The notes below the pieces were generated by a model that saw only the letters and a program-made list of their open reading frames with translations, was not told the DNA's origin and did not search any database. A stretch of DNA of 64,000 nucleotides from JAKACA01 sp049510975 (lineage in GTDB: Bacteria > Actinomycetota > Acidimicrobiia > Acidimicrobiales > Bog-793), in assembly GCA_049510975.1 (NCBI GenBank), contig JBEKYM010000007.1, positions 62,001-126,000 of the forward strand, in the 5' to 3' direction. Made by a program: the position numbers and the translations under genes. How positions within the stretch are numbered: the first letter of the stretch is position 1; every line of letters starts with the position of its first letter. This document shows, piece by piece, positions 16,178-27,875 of the stretch.

Positions 16178-17319
16178 GAGTCGCTGCTCCAACATGCGGA
16201 GACCGGATCCGGGCGCGACAGCTCTGCCGGCACCGGGACGTCGCCGGCGTGCAGCCAGCAGGCGACTTTGCGGCCGGAACCTGCCAGGGAGCTGAGCGGA
16301 GGCTCTTCGGTGGCGCACCGCTCCATGGCGTAGGGACACCGCGGGTGAAACGGGCAGCCCGAGGGCACGGCCCGCAGATCGGGAGGCGATCCCGCGATGC
16401 CATCCATCACTCGGCGCTCCCCGTGCATCGGAGGGAAGGAGTGGAGCAGACCGTTGCTGTAGGGGTGGCGGGGGGCGGCGAAGAGCGACTCGGCCTCCGC
16501 TCGCTCGACCATGCGCCCGGCGTACATGACGGCGATCTCGTCGGCCAGCTCGATGAGGAGCGAGAGGTCGTGGGTGATGAACAGCATGGCGAAGCCCAGC
16601 CGGTCGCGAAGTGCAATGACCTCTTCGAGAATCTCCCGCTGCGTCACGACGTCGAGTGCCGTCGTGGGCTCGTCCATGATCACGACCTGAGGCTCGAGGG
16701 CCAGCGCCAGGGCGATCATGACGCGCTGTCGCTGACCGCCGGAGAGCTCGTGGGCGTGGCTGCGAAGGCGGTCCCCGGAGAGCCCGACCATCTCGAGGAG
16801 CTCGACGGCCCGGTCGCGGCGCTGGCGGCGCGACATCTCCGGCCGGTGAGCTTTCATGACGTCGTTGAACTCGGTCTCGATGCTCACGACGGGGTTGAGG
16901 GCGTTGAGAGCGCTCTGGAGCACGACCGAGATCTGCGACCAGCGCACTTGCCGGAGCTGGCGAGCGTCCGCCGCCAGGAGGTCGATGACCTCGGCCGGAC
17001 CGTGCGGGCCCAGCGGGCGCGAGTGCAGGCGAACCTCGCCGGCCGTCACGACTCCGGGCGATCGCAGCAGCCGGGTGGCGGCATACACGAGGGTCGACTT
17101 GCCGCTGCCGCTCTCGCCGGCGAGCCCGAGGACCTCGCCGCGATGGAGCACGAGATCGGCGTTCACGACCGCATGCAGGATCGAGCCGAGCCCGTAGTCG
17201 ACGCACAGCCCACGGATCTCGAGCACCGGTTCGGTCTCGACCGAGCGCACGGCCACGGCCGAGCGTTGGGGGGACGGTGCCAGCCCTGGCAGGTCCGGGT
17301 TCATGATGTCGCCGGCCAT
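16174..17319 (-). CDS. ABC importer ATPase, OppD/DppD type
   Basis: First of the pair of ATPases. Walker A AGESGSGKSTLVYAAT, Q-loop VVLQSALNALNP, signature HELSGGQRQRVMIALALA, Walker B QVVIMDEPTTALD, switch FITHDLSLLIELADEIAVMYAG. The C-terminal extension carries Cys residues (GCPFHPRCPYAMERC, then ACWLHAG). 381 residues. The start overlaps the permease stop (TGATG). As in Dpp/Opp systems the two ATPases probably act as a heterodimer. Confidence 0.95.
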   Translation of the reverse strand: MAGDIMNPDLPGLAPSPQRSAVAVRSVETEPVLEIRGLCVDYGLGSILHAVVNADLVLHRGEVLGLAGESGSGKSTLVYAATRLLRSPGVVTAGEVRLHSRPLGPHGPAEVIDLLAADARQLRQVRWSQISVVLQSALNALNPVVSIETEFNDVMKAHRPEMSRRQRRDRAVELLEMVGLSGDRLRSHAHELSGGQRQRVMIALALALEPQVVIMDEPTTALDVVTQREILEEVIALRDRLGFAMLFITHDLSLLIELADEIAVMYAGRMVERAEAESLFAAPRHPYSNGLLHSFPPMHGERRVMDGIAGSPPDLRAVPSGCPFHPRCPYAMERCATEEPPLSSLAGSGRKVACWLHAGDVPVPAELSRPDPVSACWSSDS

Positions 17320-18431
17320 CAGCCGATGACCTCAGGCTCAGATGGACGAGGGTCGCGCCGAGTCCTCGGGCGCCCTCCCCCGCCCCGAGGCAGGCTCCCG
17401 CTCGCCAGCCCGGCATCGGCGCCGCTGTAAGCCCGTACGACCGGGGTGAGGCCGAGAATCGGGCGGCGAGGCAACCCGCCGCGGCGCGCCGCCCGCCCGG
17501 TCACGCCGGCGGCGCGAAGCCGAGGGTTGATGAACTCGTCGATGCCGAAGTTGAGGAGTGCCAAGCCGGTGCCGACGAGGGCGATGCAGACTCCGGGTGG
17601 CACGAACCACCACCACTCGTTGACGAGCGGGGCGTTGTTCGCCTGCGCCCAGTAGAGCATCGTCCCCCAGTTCCACACCGCCGTGCTCGTCAGCCCGATG
17701 TAGGCCAGCGACACGTAAGCGCCGATTGCGTACAGGACCGTGAAGAGGAACGAGGCCGCCAGCACCGGGATGAGGTTCGGCACGACTTCGACGAGCATGA
17801 TGCGCACGCGGGACTCGCCGACGATGCGGGAGGCTTCTACGAAGTCGCGGTTGCGGAGCGAGAGCGTCAGCGCCCGCAGCACCCGCGCTCCCCACGCCCA
17901 ACCCGTCAGGGCGATGATGGCACCGATCAGCAGCGAGTTGGACCGGTCGCCGGAGGGCAGGTAGCTGTCGATCACGATCAGCAGCGGCAGGCCGGGGATG
18001 GCGAGAAACACGTTGGAGACGAGCGACAGCCCGTCGTCGGTGGCACCACCCACGTACCCCGCCGTCACCCCGATCACGACCGACAGCAGCGTGGCCAGCA
18101 GACCGGCGGCGAAGCCGACCACCATCGTCGCACGCGCCCCCGTCAGGAGCTGGGAGAAGATGTCCTGCCCGAGGCTCGTCGTCCCGAGCCAGTGAGCCCC
18201 GGACGGGTGCAGGTTCGGCAGGAACGTCGTGGCGCTCGGGTCGTAGGGCGCGATCCACGGGCCGATGACGGTCAGCACGACGAACACCGACACGATCACG
18301 AGGCCGACGATCACCTTCGGCGACCGCGGGATGCGCACGACCCGGGACGAGCCGGCGCGGCGGGCCGGAGCAGCCAAGGGCGGACCGCTCTGGACGTCGA
18401 TCAAGCTGGAGGCGACCGGCAGCGTCGACAT
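17319..18431 (-). CDS. ABC importer permease, OppC/DppC type
   Basis: Inner-membrane permease of the binding-protein-dependent superfamily. The start has the OppC pattern: a cytoplasmic N-terminus, one TM helix (VIVGLVIVSVFVVLTVIGPW), a periplasmic APYDPSATTFLPNLHPS loop with HWLGTTSLGQDIFSQLLTGAR, then five more helices. The EAA loop is EASRIVGESRVRIMLVEVVPNLIP. 370 residues; about 45 C-terminal residues past the last helix (VTGRAARRGGLPRR onward) are basic and Gly-rich and not usual for the family. Confidence 0.94.
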   Translation of the reverse strand: MSTLPVASSLIDVQSGPPLAAPARRAGSSRVVRIPRSPKVIVGLVIVSVFVVLTVIGPWIAPYDPSATTFLPNLHPSGAHWLGTTSLGQDIFSQLLTGARATMVVGFAAGLLATLLSVVIGVTAGYVGGATDDGLSLVSNVFLAIPGLPLLIVIDSYLPSGDRSNSLLIGAIIALTGWAWGARVLRALTLSLRNRDFVEASRIVGESRVRIMLVEVVPNLIPVLAASFLFTVLYAIGAYVSLAYIGLTSTAVWNWGTMLYWAQANNAPLVNEWWWFVPPGVCIALVGTGLALLNFGIDEFINPRLRAAGVTGRAARRGGLPRRPILGLTPVVRAYSGADAGLASGSLPRGGGGRPRTRRDPRPSEPEVIG

Positions 18432-18436
18432 CGGCC

Positions 18437-19411
18437 TCAGCCCTCCCGCCGGGTGCGGGGGTCGAGCGTCAGATAGACGACATCGGCCAGCAGGTTCGCC
18501 GCCAGCACGGTGAAGGTGATGACGAGGAAGATGCCTTGCAAGAGCGGGTAGTCCTGATTGAGCACGGCTTGCAGCAACAGGTCGCCGACGCCCGGATAGT
18601 TGAAGACGAGCTCCACGAGCAACGCACCGGAGACGACGAGGCCGATGGCGAGCGAGAAGTTGGCGATGCTGGGAAGGACGGCGTTTCGTGCCGCGTAGGC
18701 GATGACTTTGCGGTTCGGCAGGCCCTTGGCGACGGCGACGAGGACGAAGTCCTCCCCGATCGTGGTCACCATCATGTTGCGCATGCCGACGATCCAGCCG
18801 GCGATCGAGCTGAGCACGACCGTGAGCGCTGGCAGCTCGCCGTGGCGGATGACGTTGAAGACGAACGTCCAGTCCCAGCCCGGGCTGATCCCCTGGTCGT
18901 AGGCGCCGAGCACCGGGAACCAGTGCAGGTCGCTGCCGAAGACGAGCAGGACGACGGTGCCGAGGAAGAAGTAGGGAACGGCCTGGAAGAACGTCGCCAC
19001 CGGCAACACGGCGTCGAAGCGCGACCCCCTGCGCCATCCGAGCATCGTGCCGACCAGTGTGCCGAGGATGAAGCTCACGATCGTGGAGATGCCGATGAGC
19101 CCGACGGTCCAGGGAACCGTGTTGCGGAGCACGGTCGTGACCGGGGTCGAGAGCGTGATGGAGATGCCGAGGTTCCCGTGGAAGAGCTGATCCCAGTAGT
19201 GGACGTACTGCGCCCACAGGCTCTGGTTGAGACCGACGCCGAATTGCAGCTCGATCGCCTTGACGACTTGCGGCGTCACACGGCCGGTGAGCTTGCCGAT
19301 CATCGTCTGCACCGGGTTTCCCGGCATGAGCCTCGGCAACAGGAAGTTGACCGTGATCGCCACCCACGCCGTCAGCAGGTACACCCCGAGGCGCCGGAGC
19401 ACTGCCGTCAC
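18437..19411 (-). CDS. ABC importer permease, OppB/DppB type
   Basis: Partner permease with six predicted helices. OppB-type features are the first helix (LGVYLLTAWVAITVNFLLPRLMPGNP), a large periplasmic loop (residues ~30-100) and the EAA-type loop VAVAKGLPNRKVIAYAARNAVLP. It ends NPG-like with VYLTLDPRTRREG, the standard OppB C-terminus. 324 residues. GTG at 19411 overlaps the LacI-family gene stop (GTGA), so regulator and importer are co-translated. Confidence 0.94.
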   Translation of the reverse strand: MTAVLRRLGVYLLTAWVAITVNFLLPRLMPGNPVQTMIGKLTGRVTPQVVKAIELQFGVGLNQSLWAQYVHYWDQLFHGNLGISITLSTPVTTVLRNTVPWTVGLIGISTIVSFILGTLVGTMLGWRRGSRFDAVLPVATFFQAVPYFFLGTVVLLVFGSDLHWFPVLGAYDQGISPGWDWTFVFNVIRHGELPALTVVLSSIAGWIVGMRNMMVTTIGEDFVLVAVAKGLPNRKVIAYAARNAVLPSIANFSLAIGLVVSGALLVELVFNYPGVGDLLLQAVLNQDYPLLQGIFLVITFTVLAANLLADVVYLTLDPRTRREG

Positions 19412-20514
19412 GGCCGGCTCACCAGCCCCGACACCGCCGCGGCGGCCTGGTTGACCGGGGTTGTCCCGGCGTGGCAACCGCAGCTTCCCCGCACGATCAG
19501 CTCGGTCGGCAGGACGATGTCGCGCTTTGCGACGTTGGCGCCCTCGAGGAGGGCGACGAGCGTCTCGACAGCGACCGCTCCGAGCTGCCGGCTCGGCTGG
19601 CGGACGGTCGTGAGCGTCGGGCTCAGATGGCGGGCGAGGGGGACGTCGTCGAAGCCGACCACGGCGACGTCTTCGGGCACCCGAAGACCATGGGCGACGA
19701 GCACATGGATCGCCCCGACGGCCATCTGGTCGTTGGCGCAGACCACTGCCTCCGGCACATCGGAACGGGCGGCCAACCGGCGCTCGAGGGCGCGAGCGGC
19801 TCCGGCCGAAGTCCAGTCGCCGCCCAGATCCTCCATCGGCTCCAGGTAGCCGCCGAGCTCGGCGACGGCCTGGCCGAAGGCGCGGCCGCGAGCGATGCTG
19901 TCCGGGCTGTCGGCGTAACCCGAGATGAAAGCCATGTGGCTGAGCCCGTGCTCGCCGACAAGATGGCTCGACACCGCTCGCATCCCGCCCTCGTTGTCGA
20001 CGCGCACCGTCACGGCCGAGCGAGACCGCCCGGTGCCTGCCAGAAGGACAAGGGGGAACCGCTTGCCGACCGGCGCCAGACGCTTCTCCGGAAGCACCCG
20101 GTCGAGGAGGATGAGGCCGTCGGTCTTGCCGGTGAGGGCATTGACGGAGGCCTCGTGGTCGCCATGGTCGCCCCCGGCGCCGCTCAGCAGCAGGGAGTAG
20201 CCGTGCCGTTCGGCGCTCTGCTCGGCGCCCCGGACGACCGAGTCGGTGAAGAGCAGGCTGCCCTCCTCTTCGGCGAGCAGGTCGTCGTCGGCAGGTGTGT
20301 GTGCGAAGACCAGGCCGATGATGCGCTTCGAACCACGGGAGAGCCCGCGGGCTGCACCATTGGGGACGAAGCCCAACTCCGACACGGCCGCCAGCACGCG
20401 GTCGCGAGTCGTGGCACGAGTCTGCCCAAAGCCGTTCAGGACGCGGCTCACGGTGGCGATGGAGACGCCGGCATTCCTGGCGACGTCGTAGATCGTGGGG
20501 GGCGACTCGGCCAA
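19408..20514 (-). CDS. LacI-family transcriptional regulator
   Basis: First gene of the sugar operon. N-terminal LacI helix-turn-helix with hinge (PTIYDVARNAGVSIATVSRVLNGFGQTRATTRDRVLAAV), then a periplasmic-binding-protein-like sensor domain (RIIGLVFAHTP, TDGLILLDRVLPE, HMAFISGYADSPDSIARGRAF, VGFDDVPLARHLSPTLTTVRQP). It ends with a Cys-containing REL-like segment (IVRGSCGCHAGT). I chose TTG at 20514 because GGGAGGG lies eight bases before it. An in-frame ATG at 20580 abuts the operator and would add 22 residues. The twin operator at its own promoter implies autorepression. Confidence 0.94.
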   Translation of the reverse strand: MAESPPTIYDVARNAGVSIATVSRVLNGFGQTRATTRDRVLAAVSELGFVPNGAARGLSRGSKRIIGLVFAHTPADDDLLAEEEGSLLFTDSVVRGAEQSAERHGYSLLLSGAGGDHGDHEASVNALTGKTDGLILLDRVLPEKRLAPVGKRFPLVLLAGTGRSRSAVTVRVDNEGGMRAVSSHLVGEHGLSHMAFISGYADSPDSIARGRAFGQAVAELGGYLEPMEDLGGDWTSAGAARALERRLAARSDVPEAVVCANDQMAVGAIHVLVAHGLRVPEDVAVVGFDDVPLARHLSPTLTTVRQPSRQLGAVAVETLVALLEGANVAKRDIVLPTELIVRGSCGCHAGTTPVNQAAAAVSGLVSRP

Positions 20515-20580
20515 CGGTGCTGCCCTCCCCTCTCCACCTTCGTGAAGAGATCCCAGGACCCGCCGGCGGAGGCGGATCAT

Positions 20581-20605
20581 GTAAGCGCTTACTGTAAGCG
20601 CTTAC
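20581..20605. promoter_or_regulatory. Double LacI-type operator
   Basis: Two identical 12-bp palindromes GTAAGCGCTTAC (20581-20592 and 20594-20605) are separated by one base, centre to centre 13 bp. This is the typical LacI/GalR-family operator shape with central CG. They overlap the predicted transcription start of the lacI-importer operon, the standard place for repression. Confidence 0.9.
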
Positions 20606-20609
20606 ATGC

Positions 20610-20638
20610 ACTGTAGGCACAGCACCGGGCACCGTCAA
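20610..20638 (-). promoter_or_regulatory. Promoter of the sugar-uptake operon
   Basis: On the minus strand TTGACG (20638-20633) and TACAGT (20615-20610) are separated by 17 bases, a good sigma-70-type promoter. The expected start point is near 20603, inside the upstream operator copy. Confidence 0.75.
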
Positions 20639-20644
20639 GCACCT

Positions 20645-20685
20645 TCGCCGGCACGCTGCCGGCGAGCGTCCGCCCGAGGCGGACG
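20645..20685 (-). terminator. Tandem GC hairpins after ribF
   Basis: Two 8-bp perfect stem-loops stand back to back: 20667-20685 (arms CGTCCGCC/GGCGGACG, 3-base loop) and 20645-20665 (TCGCCGGC/GCCGGCGA, 5-base loop). They begin a few bases after the ribF stop and directly precede the lacI promoter. There is no U-tract. They probably insulate the truB-ribF message from the sugar operon. Confidence 0.55.
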
Positions 20686-20691
20686 GGAGCG

Positions 20692-21507
20692 TCAGTCCGA
20701 GCGATCGAAGATGAGACGGACGGTCTTGCCAGCAGGCGTTGCCGAGCCGTCCGTCGTCACGGTGACCGCCCCGCCCGAAGCAGCGCCGTCGAGAAGGCGC
20801 ACGTCACAGACCTCCCACTGCGTGCGGTCCAGCAGGCTCCCGAGCCGGCCCGCATACCGGCCGGCAGGCGGCAGGAGGATCTCGTCGGGCACCTGCAGTC
20901 TCACCGAGCCCGGCGTGGCGCCGTCTGTCGACGAAGCGATGACGCCGCGCACCTCGTGAGGACGGTCGAGGAGGCGTTCGGCTGAGGCGAGGTCGCCGGC
21001 GGCGATGAACCGGCGGATGCGGGTCGAGGACACGACCTCACCGGGGCCGGCACCGCCTGGGGCGTCCACGACGAGGTCGAAGGGGACGACCCGATAGCCG
21101 AGCTCGGCGCCCATCGCCTCGAGAAGGCCGACGTTGCCGCCACGGGCCTTGCCGAAATGGAAGTCGCGGCCGACGACGACGGCCGCAACCGAGAGCCCAG
21201 AGACGAGCACGCTCGTGACGAACTCCTCGGCCGTCTCGGTCGCCCGCTCCTCGTCGAAGTGGATGACCTCGATGTCGTCGATCCCGGTGGACTCGAGCAG
21301 TTCGAGCTTCTGGGCGAGGTCGGTGAGCAACCGTGGGGCCGACTCCGGCCGGACGACCGACGCCGGATGCCGGTCGAAGGTGACCACGACGCTGCGGAGC
21401 GACTCTTCGGCGGCGATCGACCGCACCCGCTCGATGACGCGGCGGTGCCCGATGTGCACCCCGTCGTAGGCGCCAATCGTCACCACGCTGCGGCCGCCGT
21501 TGTGCAC
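20692..21507 (-). CDS. ribF: RibF-like FAD synthetase with degenerate flavokinase half
   Basis: The N-terminal nucleotidyltransferase (FMN adenylyltransferase) domain is clear: VTIGAYDGVHIGHRRVIERV, VVVTFDRHPASVVRP, VVVGRDFHFGKARGG and the C-terminal SSTRIRRFIAAGDLASAERLL. Normal RibF then has a riboflavin kinase domain with GR.LGFPTANL and a PTF segment. Here those signatures are not visible: after RPHEVRGVIASS come only ~80 residues with LPPAGRYAGRLG and a beta-rich remainder. Total length is 271 residues against the usual ~310. FAD synthesis is likely retained; flavokinase activity is doubtful. GTG at 21507, 10 bases after truB. Confidence 0.82.
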   Translation of the reverse strand: MHNGGRSVVTIGAYDGVHIGHRRVIERVRSIAAEESLRSVVVTFDRHPASVVRPESAPRLLTDLAQKLELLESTGIDDIEVIHFDEERATETAEEFVTSVLVSGLSVAAVVVGRDFHFGKARGGNVGLLEAMGAELGYRVVPFDLVVDAPGGAGPGEVVSSTRIRRFIAAGDLASAERLLDRPHEVRGVIASSTDGATPGSVRLQVPDEILLPPAGRYAGRLGSLLDRTQWEVCDVRLLDGAASGGAVTVTTDGSATPAGKTVRLIFDRSD

Positions 21508-21517
21508 CGCTGCGAGG

Positions 21518-22399
21518 CTACCCTGCGGGCGCCAGCACGACGGCCGGACGCACCTTGTCGGTCCCACGAGGCTCCCCCACGGCCACGAGCTCGTGGTCCG
21601 GGCCGACCAGCGCCCAGGGACCATCGCCGGCGACGCCGAGCACGGACCGCTCGACGGAGCGACCGTGACGGATGTCCTCGAGCTCGGCCCCGGCGATCTC
21701 GGCAGCGCTCATGTCACGAACGAGCTGCAGGCACGGGAGGAGGCTCGACACCGAGACGTCGTCGAGGGCGATCGCATCGACGTCGCGGAACGAGCCGACC
21801 GCCACGCGTCGCAACGTGCGCAGGTGAGCGACCCCACCGAGGCGCTCCCCGAGATCGGCCGCCAGCACACGCACGTAGGTCCCCGACGAGCACTCGACGA
21901 GCACCTGGTAGACGGACTCCACACCGGTGTCGAAGACGTCGAAACGGAACACTTCGACCGGCCTCGGCGGGCGCTCCACCTCGACGCCCTCGCGTGCGAG
22001 CTCGTGCAGACGCCTGCCGCCGATCTTGACGGCCGAGACCATGGGAGGCACCTGCTCGAGCCGGCCCGTGAGCGAGAGCGCCGCCATGCGAACCTCGTCT
22101 GCGGTCACGTGACTCATGTCGGCGCGCGCCGTCACCTCTCCGGAGGCATCCAGGGTGCTCGTGGCAACGCCGAGAACAACCTCGCCCACGTAGGTCTTGC
22201 GGAGCATGGTGGCAAAACGCAACAGGCGGGTGGCGCGCCCGACGCCGATGACGAGGACGCCGGTGGCGTCCGGGTCGAGGGTGCCGGCGTGGCCGACGCG
22301 CTTGGTGCCGAGGAGCCGGCGGATGCGGGCGACGACGTCGTGGGAGGTCCAACCGGCCGGTTTGTCGACGACGAGGCAGCCGTCGAGGGCGCCGTCCAT
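21518..22399 (-). CDS. truB: tRNA pseudouridine-55 synthase
   Basis: Makes pseudouridine 55 in the T-loop of tRNAs. Family motifs: GCLVVDKPAGWTSHDVVARIRR, KRVGHAGTLDPDATGVLVIGVG containing the catalytic Asp, RKTYVGEVVLG and VYQVLVECSSGTYVRVLAADLG; a short C-terminal PUA-like part follows. 293 residues. ATG at 22399 gives the usual start; rbfA ends 37 bases before it. Typical rbfA-truB-ribF order. Confidence 0.96.
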   Translation of the reverse strand: MDGALDGCLVVDKPAGWTSHDVVARIRRLLGTKRVGHAGTLDPDATGVLVIGVGRATRLLRFATMLRKTYVGEVVLGVATSTLDASGEVTARADMSHVTADEVRMAALSLTGRLEQVPPMVSAVKIGGRRLHELAREGVEVERPPRPVEVFRFDVFDTGVESVYQVLVECSSGTYVRVLAADLGERLGGVAHLRTLRRVAVGSFRDVDAIALDDVSVSSLLPCLQLVRDMSAAEIAGAELEDIRHGRSVERSVLGVAGDGPWALVGPDHELVAVGEPRGTDKVRPAVVLAPAG

Positions 22400-22436
22400 C
22401 ACAGTCCGGTCAGTGCTGCCGTCGAGCGACGTCAAC

Positions 22437-22834
22437 TCAGCTCTCGCCACGCTCGATGCGCCGCAGCACGTCCTCCACGCGGGCGCCGGCGGCAACGCCG
22501 GGGTCGGGCAGGAATTGCAGGATCGGCGTGCGCTTCATGCGCACGGAGCGGCCGATCTCGCGTTGCAGGACGTGCCGGTGCTCTGCGAGCGCCTCGGCAG
22601 CTTCGGGGGTGAGCGAGGAGAAAAAGACGGTCGAGTGCTGGAGGTCCGTATCGGTTCGCACGCCGGTCACCGTGAGCAGCCCAAGGCGCTCGTCCTCGTC
22701 GATGAGGCGCTCGAGGGCTTCCGCGATGACCTCGACGAGCAAGGCGTTCACTCGTGCGATCCTCGGGTAGGGCGCTTGGCGGCGACCGTCGCCGGCTCCG
22801 CCGCGACCGCGCCGCCGATCCGTCGAACCGGCCA

Positions 22835-22835
<1 letters not shown>
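22437..22835 (-). CDS. rbfA: 30S ribosome-binding factor RbfA
   Basis: KH-like protein that helps maturation of the 16S 5' end. Family segments: YPRIARVNALLVEVIAEALERL, TVTGVRTDTDLQHSTVFFSSL and the C-terminal MKRTPILQFLPDPGVAAGARVEDVLRRI. 132 residues with a ~20-residue Arg/Gly-rich N-terminal extension. Start overlaps the infB stop (TGATG). Confidence 0.94.
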
Positions 22836-26005
<3,170 letters not shown>

Positions 26006-26193
26006 CTGGCCCTTCGGTCCTCTCTACAGGGACGCGCGCGGCGATGTCACTGGCCACCGGCGCGGTTTCCTATCCTCGCACACCGGCGTAGGTGCCGTGA
26101 ACCGGGACGCGAGATGTACTCAGGTTGTACCGGATCTGACGCCCTCGCCGGGTCGGCAAGGCTGGTGACCGGCACCTTTGCGAGGCGTCGGTC

Positions 26194-26445
26194 TCAGCCC
26201 TTGCTCCCGCCGGCGGACAGCTGCACAGCCAGCTGATCGACGAGGCTGGCGTCGATCGGCGTCCGCAGCGCTCGGGAAAAGGCCCGCGTGCGCCCCGCCT
26301 CGGCGAGGCAGGGGGCCCAAGCCCGGTGCAGCCAGGCTCCCCGACCCGGCGCCGTGCGGCTCACGACCAGGGCGCCCTCGAGGAGGACGACCCGGTAGAG
26401 CTCGTCTTGGGCTGCCTGCCGGCGGCAGCCGACGCACGTGCGCAC
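26194..26445 (-). CDS. ylxR: YlxR family RNA-binding protein (DUF448)
   Basis: Small basic protein found between nusA and infB in many Gram-positives. The GTG start gives VRTCVGCRRQAAQDELYRVV, the conserved R.C.GCR motif at the N-terminus, followed by GRGAWLHRAWAPCLAEA with the GRGA.. segment and a C-terminal ALRTPIDASLVDQL. 83 residues, usual size. The open frame continues upstream to the nusA stop without another conventional start, so an N-terminal extension cannot be excluded. Confidence 0.85.
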   Translation of the reverse strand: MRTCVGCRRQAAQDELYRVVLLEGALVVSRTAPGRGAWLHRAWAPCLAEAGRTRAFSRALRTPIDASLVDQLAVQLSAGGSKG

Positions 26446-26534
26446 CGGCCCGAGGCCCGTGCGCTCCGCGTTGCGGCTCGCCGGGACCAGTCGGGCGTGG
26501 TTGGGGGCTGTCCTGGCGCTCGTGCGGGCCGTGC

Positions 26535-27875
26535 TCAGGCCTCGGTCGTGGGGTCGTCCTCGCCGAGGGGGTAGTCCGTCTCGTCGCCGGCGGACTTCGC
26601 CAGCTCGCCGCCGACTTTCTCGAGCTCCTGGTCCTCCTCGGCCATCTCGACGATGGCTTCGGCCTCGGCGACCGCGGCCGGCTCGCCGTCGCCGGCGGGG
26701 TCGGCGTCCGCACCCGGCTCGGCTTCGGCCAGCTCGGCCTTGGCCTCGGCGGCGGCCTCGGTCTCGGGCTCCCCGGCCGCCCACTGCTCGGCGGAGACGG
26801 ACTCGCCGCCTTCGGCCGGACGCCAGACCATCTCGCCCGACTCGTCCTCGACCCACTCGCCCTCGGCCCAGTCCGCCTGTTCGTAGGCGGCCTGCTCGGC
26901 GGCCAGCTCGGACTCGCTGCGGATGTCGATGTGCCAGCCCGTCAGGCGGGCGGCGAGGCGGGCGTTCTGGCCCTCCTTGCCGATGGCGAGCGACAGCTGG
27001 TAGTCGTGCACGATCACGGTGGCCCGGCCGCGCTCCTCGTCGAGGAGGACCTCTTTCACCTTGGCGGGCTGCAGGGCGCGGGCGACGAATTCGGCCGGGT
27101 CGTCGGAGAACGGCACGATGTCGACCTTCTCGCCTCGCAGCTCGGTCGTGACCATGCGGACGCGCGCTCCGCGGGCGCCCACGCAGGCGCCGACGGGGTC
27201 GACGTTGGCGTCGTTCGACCAGACGGCGATCTTCGTGCGGTGCCCGGGTTCGCGGGCACACGCCTTGATCTCGACGATGCCGTTGGAGATCTCGGGCACC
27301 TCGAGCTCGAAGAGGCGCTTGATGAGGCCGGGGTGGCTGCGGGAGACGACGATCTGCGGGCCTTTGGTCGTCTTGCGCACCTCGACGATGTAGGCCTTCA
27401 AGCGGGCGCCGTGGTCGTAGCGCTCGTAGGGAACCTGCTCGGCCTGCGGCAGCAGCGCCTCCACTTTGCCGAGATCGAGGAGCGTGAAACGGCTGTCGGT
27501 CTGCTGGATGATCCCGGTGACGATGTCGCCCTCGCGGCCGGCGTACTCCTCGTACTTCTTGTCCCGCTCGGCCTCTCGCACGCGCTGCATGAGCACCTGC
27601 TTGGCGGCTTGAGCGGCAATGCGGCCGAAGTCGGCCGGGGTGTCGTCCCATTCGCGGATGACGTTGCCGTCGTCGTCGAGCTCCTGGCCATAGACGCGGA
27701 TCTCACCGACGTCCGGGTCGATCGTGACGACCGCCTCCTCGGCAGCGCTCGGCAGCCGCTTGTACGCCGCCACCAGGGCATTCGCGAGGGCGTCGAACAG
27801 CGTCTCGACCGTGATGCCCTTGTCCCTCGCCATCTGCTGCAGGGCCTCGAGAAGGTCGAAATTCGTCGCACTCAT
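26535..27875 (-). CDS. nusA: Transcription termination/antitermination factor NusA
   Basis: RNA-polymerase-binding factor controlling pausing and termination. The N-terminal domain covers residues ~1-125 (NFDLLEALQQMARDKGITVETLFDALANALVAAYKR). The S1 domain is ~130-200 (GREGDIVTGIIQQTDSRFTLLDLGKVEALLP), followed by KH1 (DPVGACVGARGARVRMV) and KH2 (LAIGKEGQNARLAARLTGWHIDI). About 110 extra residues at the C-terminus are strongly acidic and Ala-rich (EAEPGADADPAGDGEP...). ATG at 27875 overlaps the rimP stop (ATGG...TGA). Actinobacterial NusA usually ends near residue 340. Confidence 0.96.
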   Translation of the reverse strand: MSATNFDLLEALQQMARDKGITVETLFDALANALVAAYKRLPSAAEEAVVTIDPDVGEIRVYGQELDDDGNVIREWDDTPADFGRIAAQAAKQVLMQRVREAERDKKYEEYAGREGDIVTGIIQQTDSRFTLLDLGKVEALLPQAEQVPYERYDHGARLKAYIVEVRKTTKGPQIVVSRSHPGLIKRLFELEVPEISNGIVEIKACAREPGHRTKIAVWSNDANVDPVGACVGARGARVRMVTTELRGEKVDIVPFSDDPAEFVARALQPAKVKEVLLDEERGRATVIVHDYQLSLAIGKEGQNARLAARLTGWHIDIRSESELAAEQAAYEQADWAEGEWVEDESGEMVWRPAEGGESVSAEQWAAGEPETEAAAEAKAELAEAEPGADADPAGDGEPAAVAEAEAIVEMAEEDQELEKVGGELAKSAGDETDYPLGEDDPTTEA

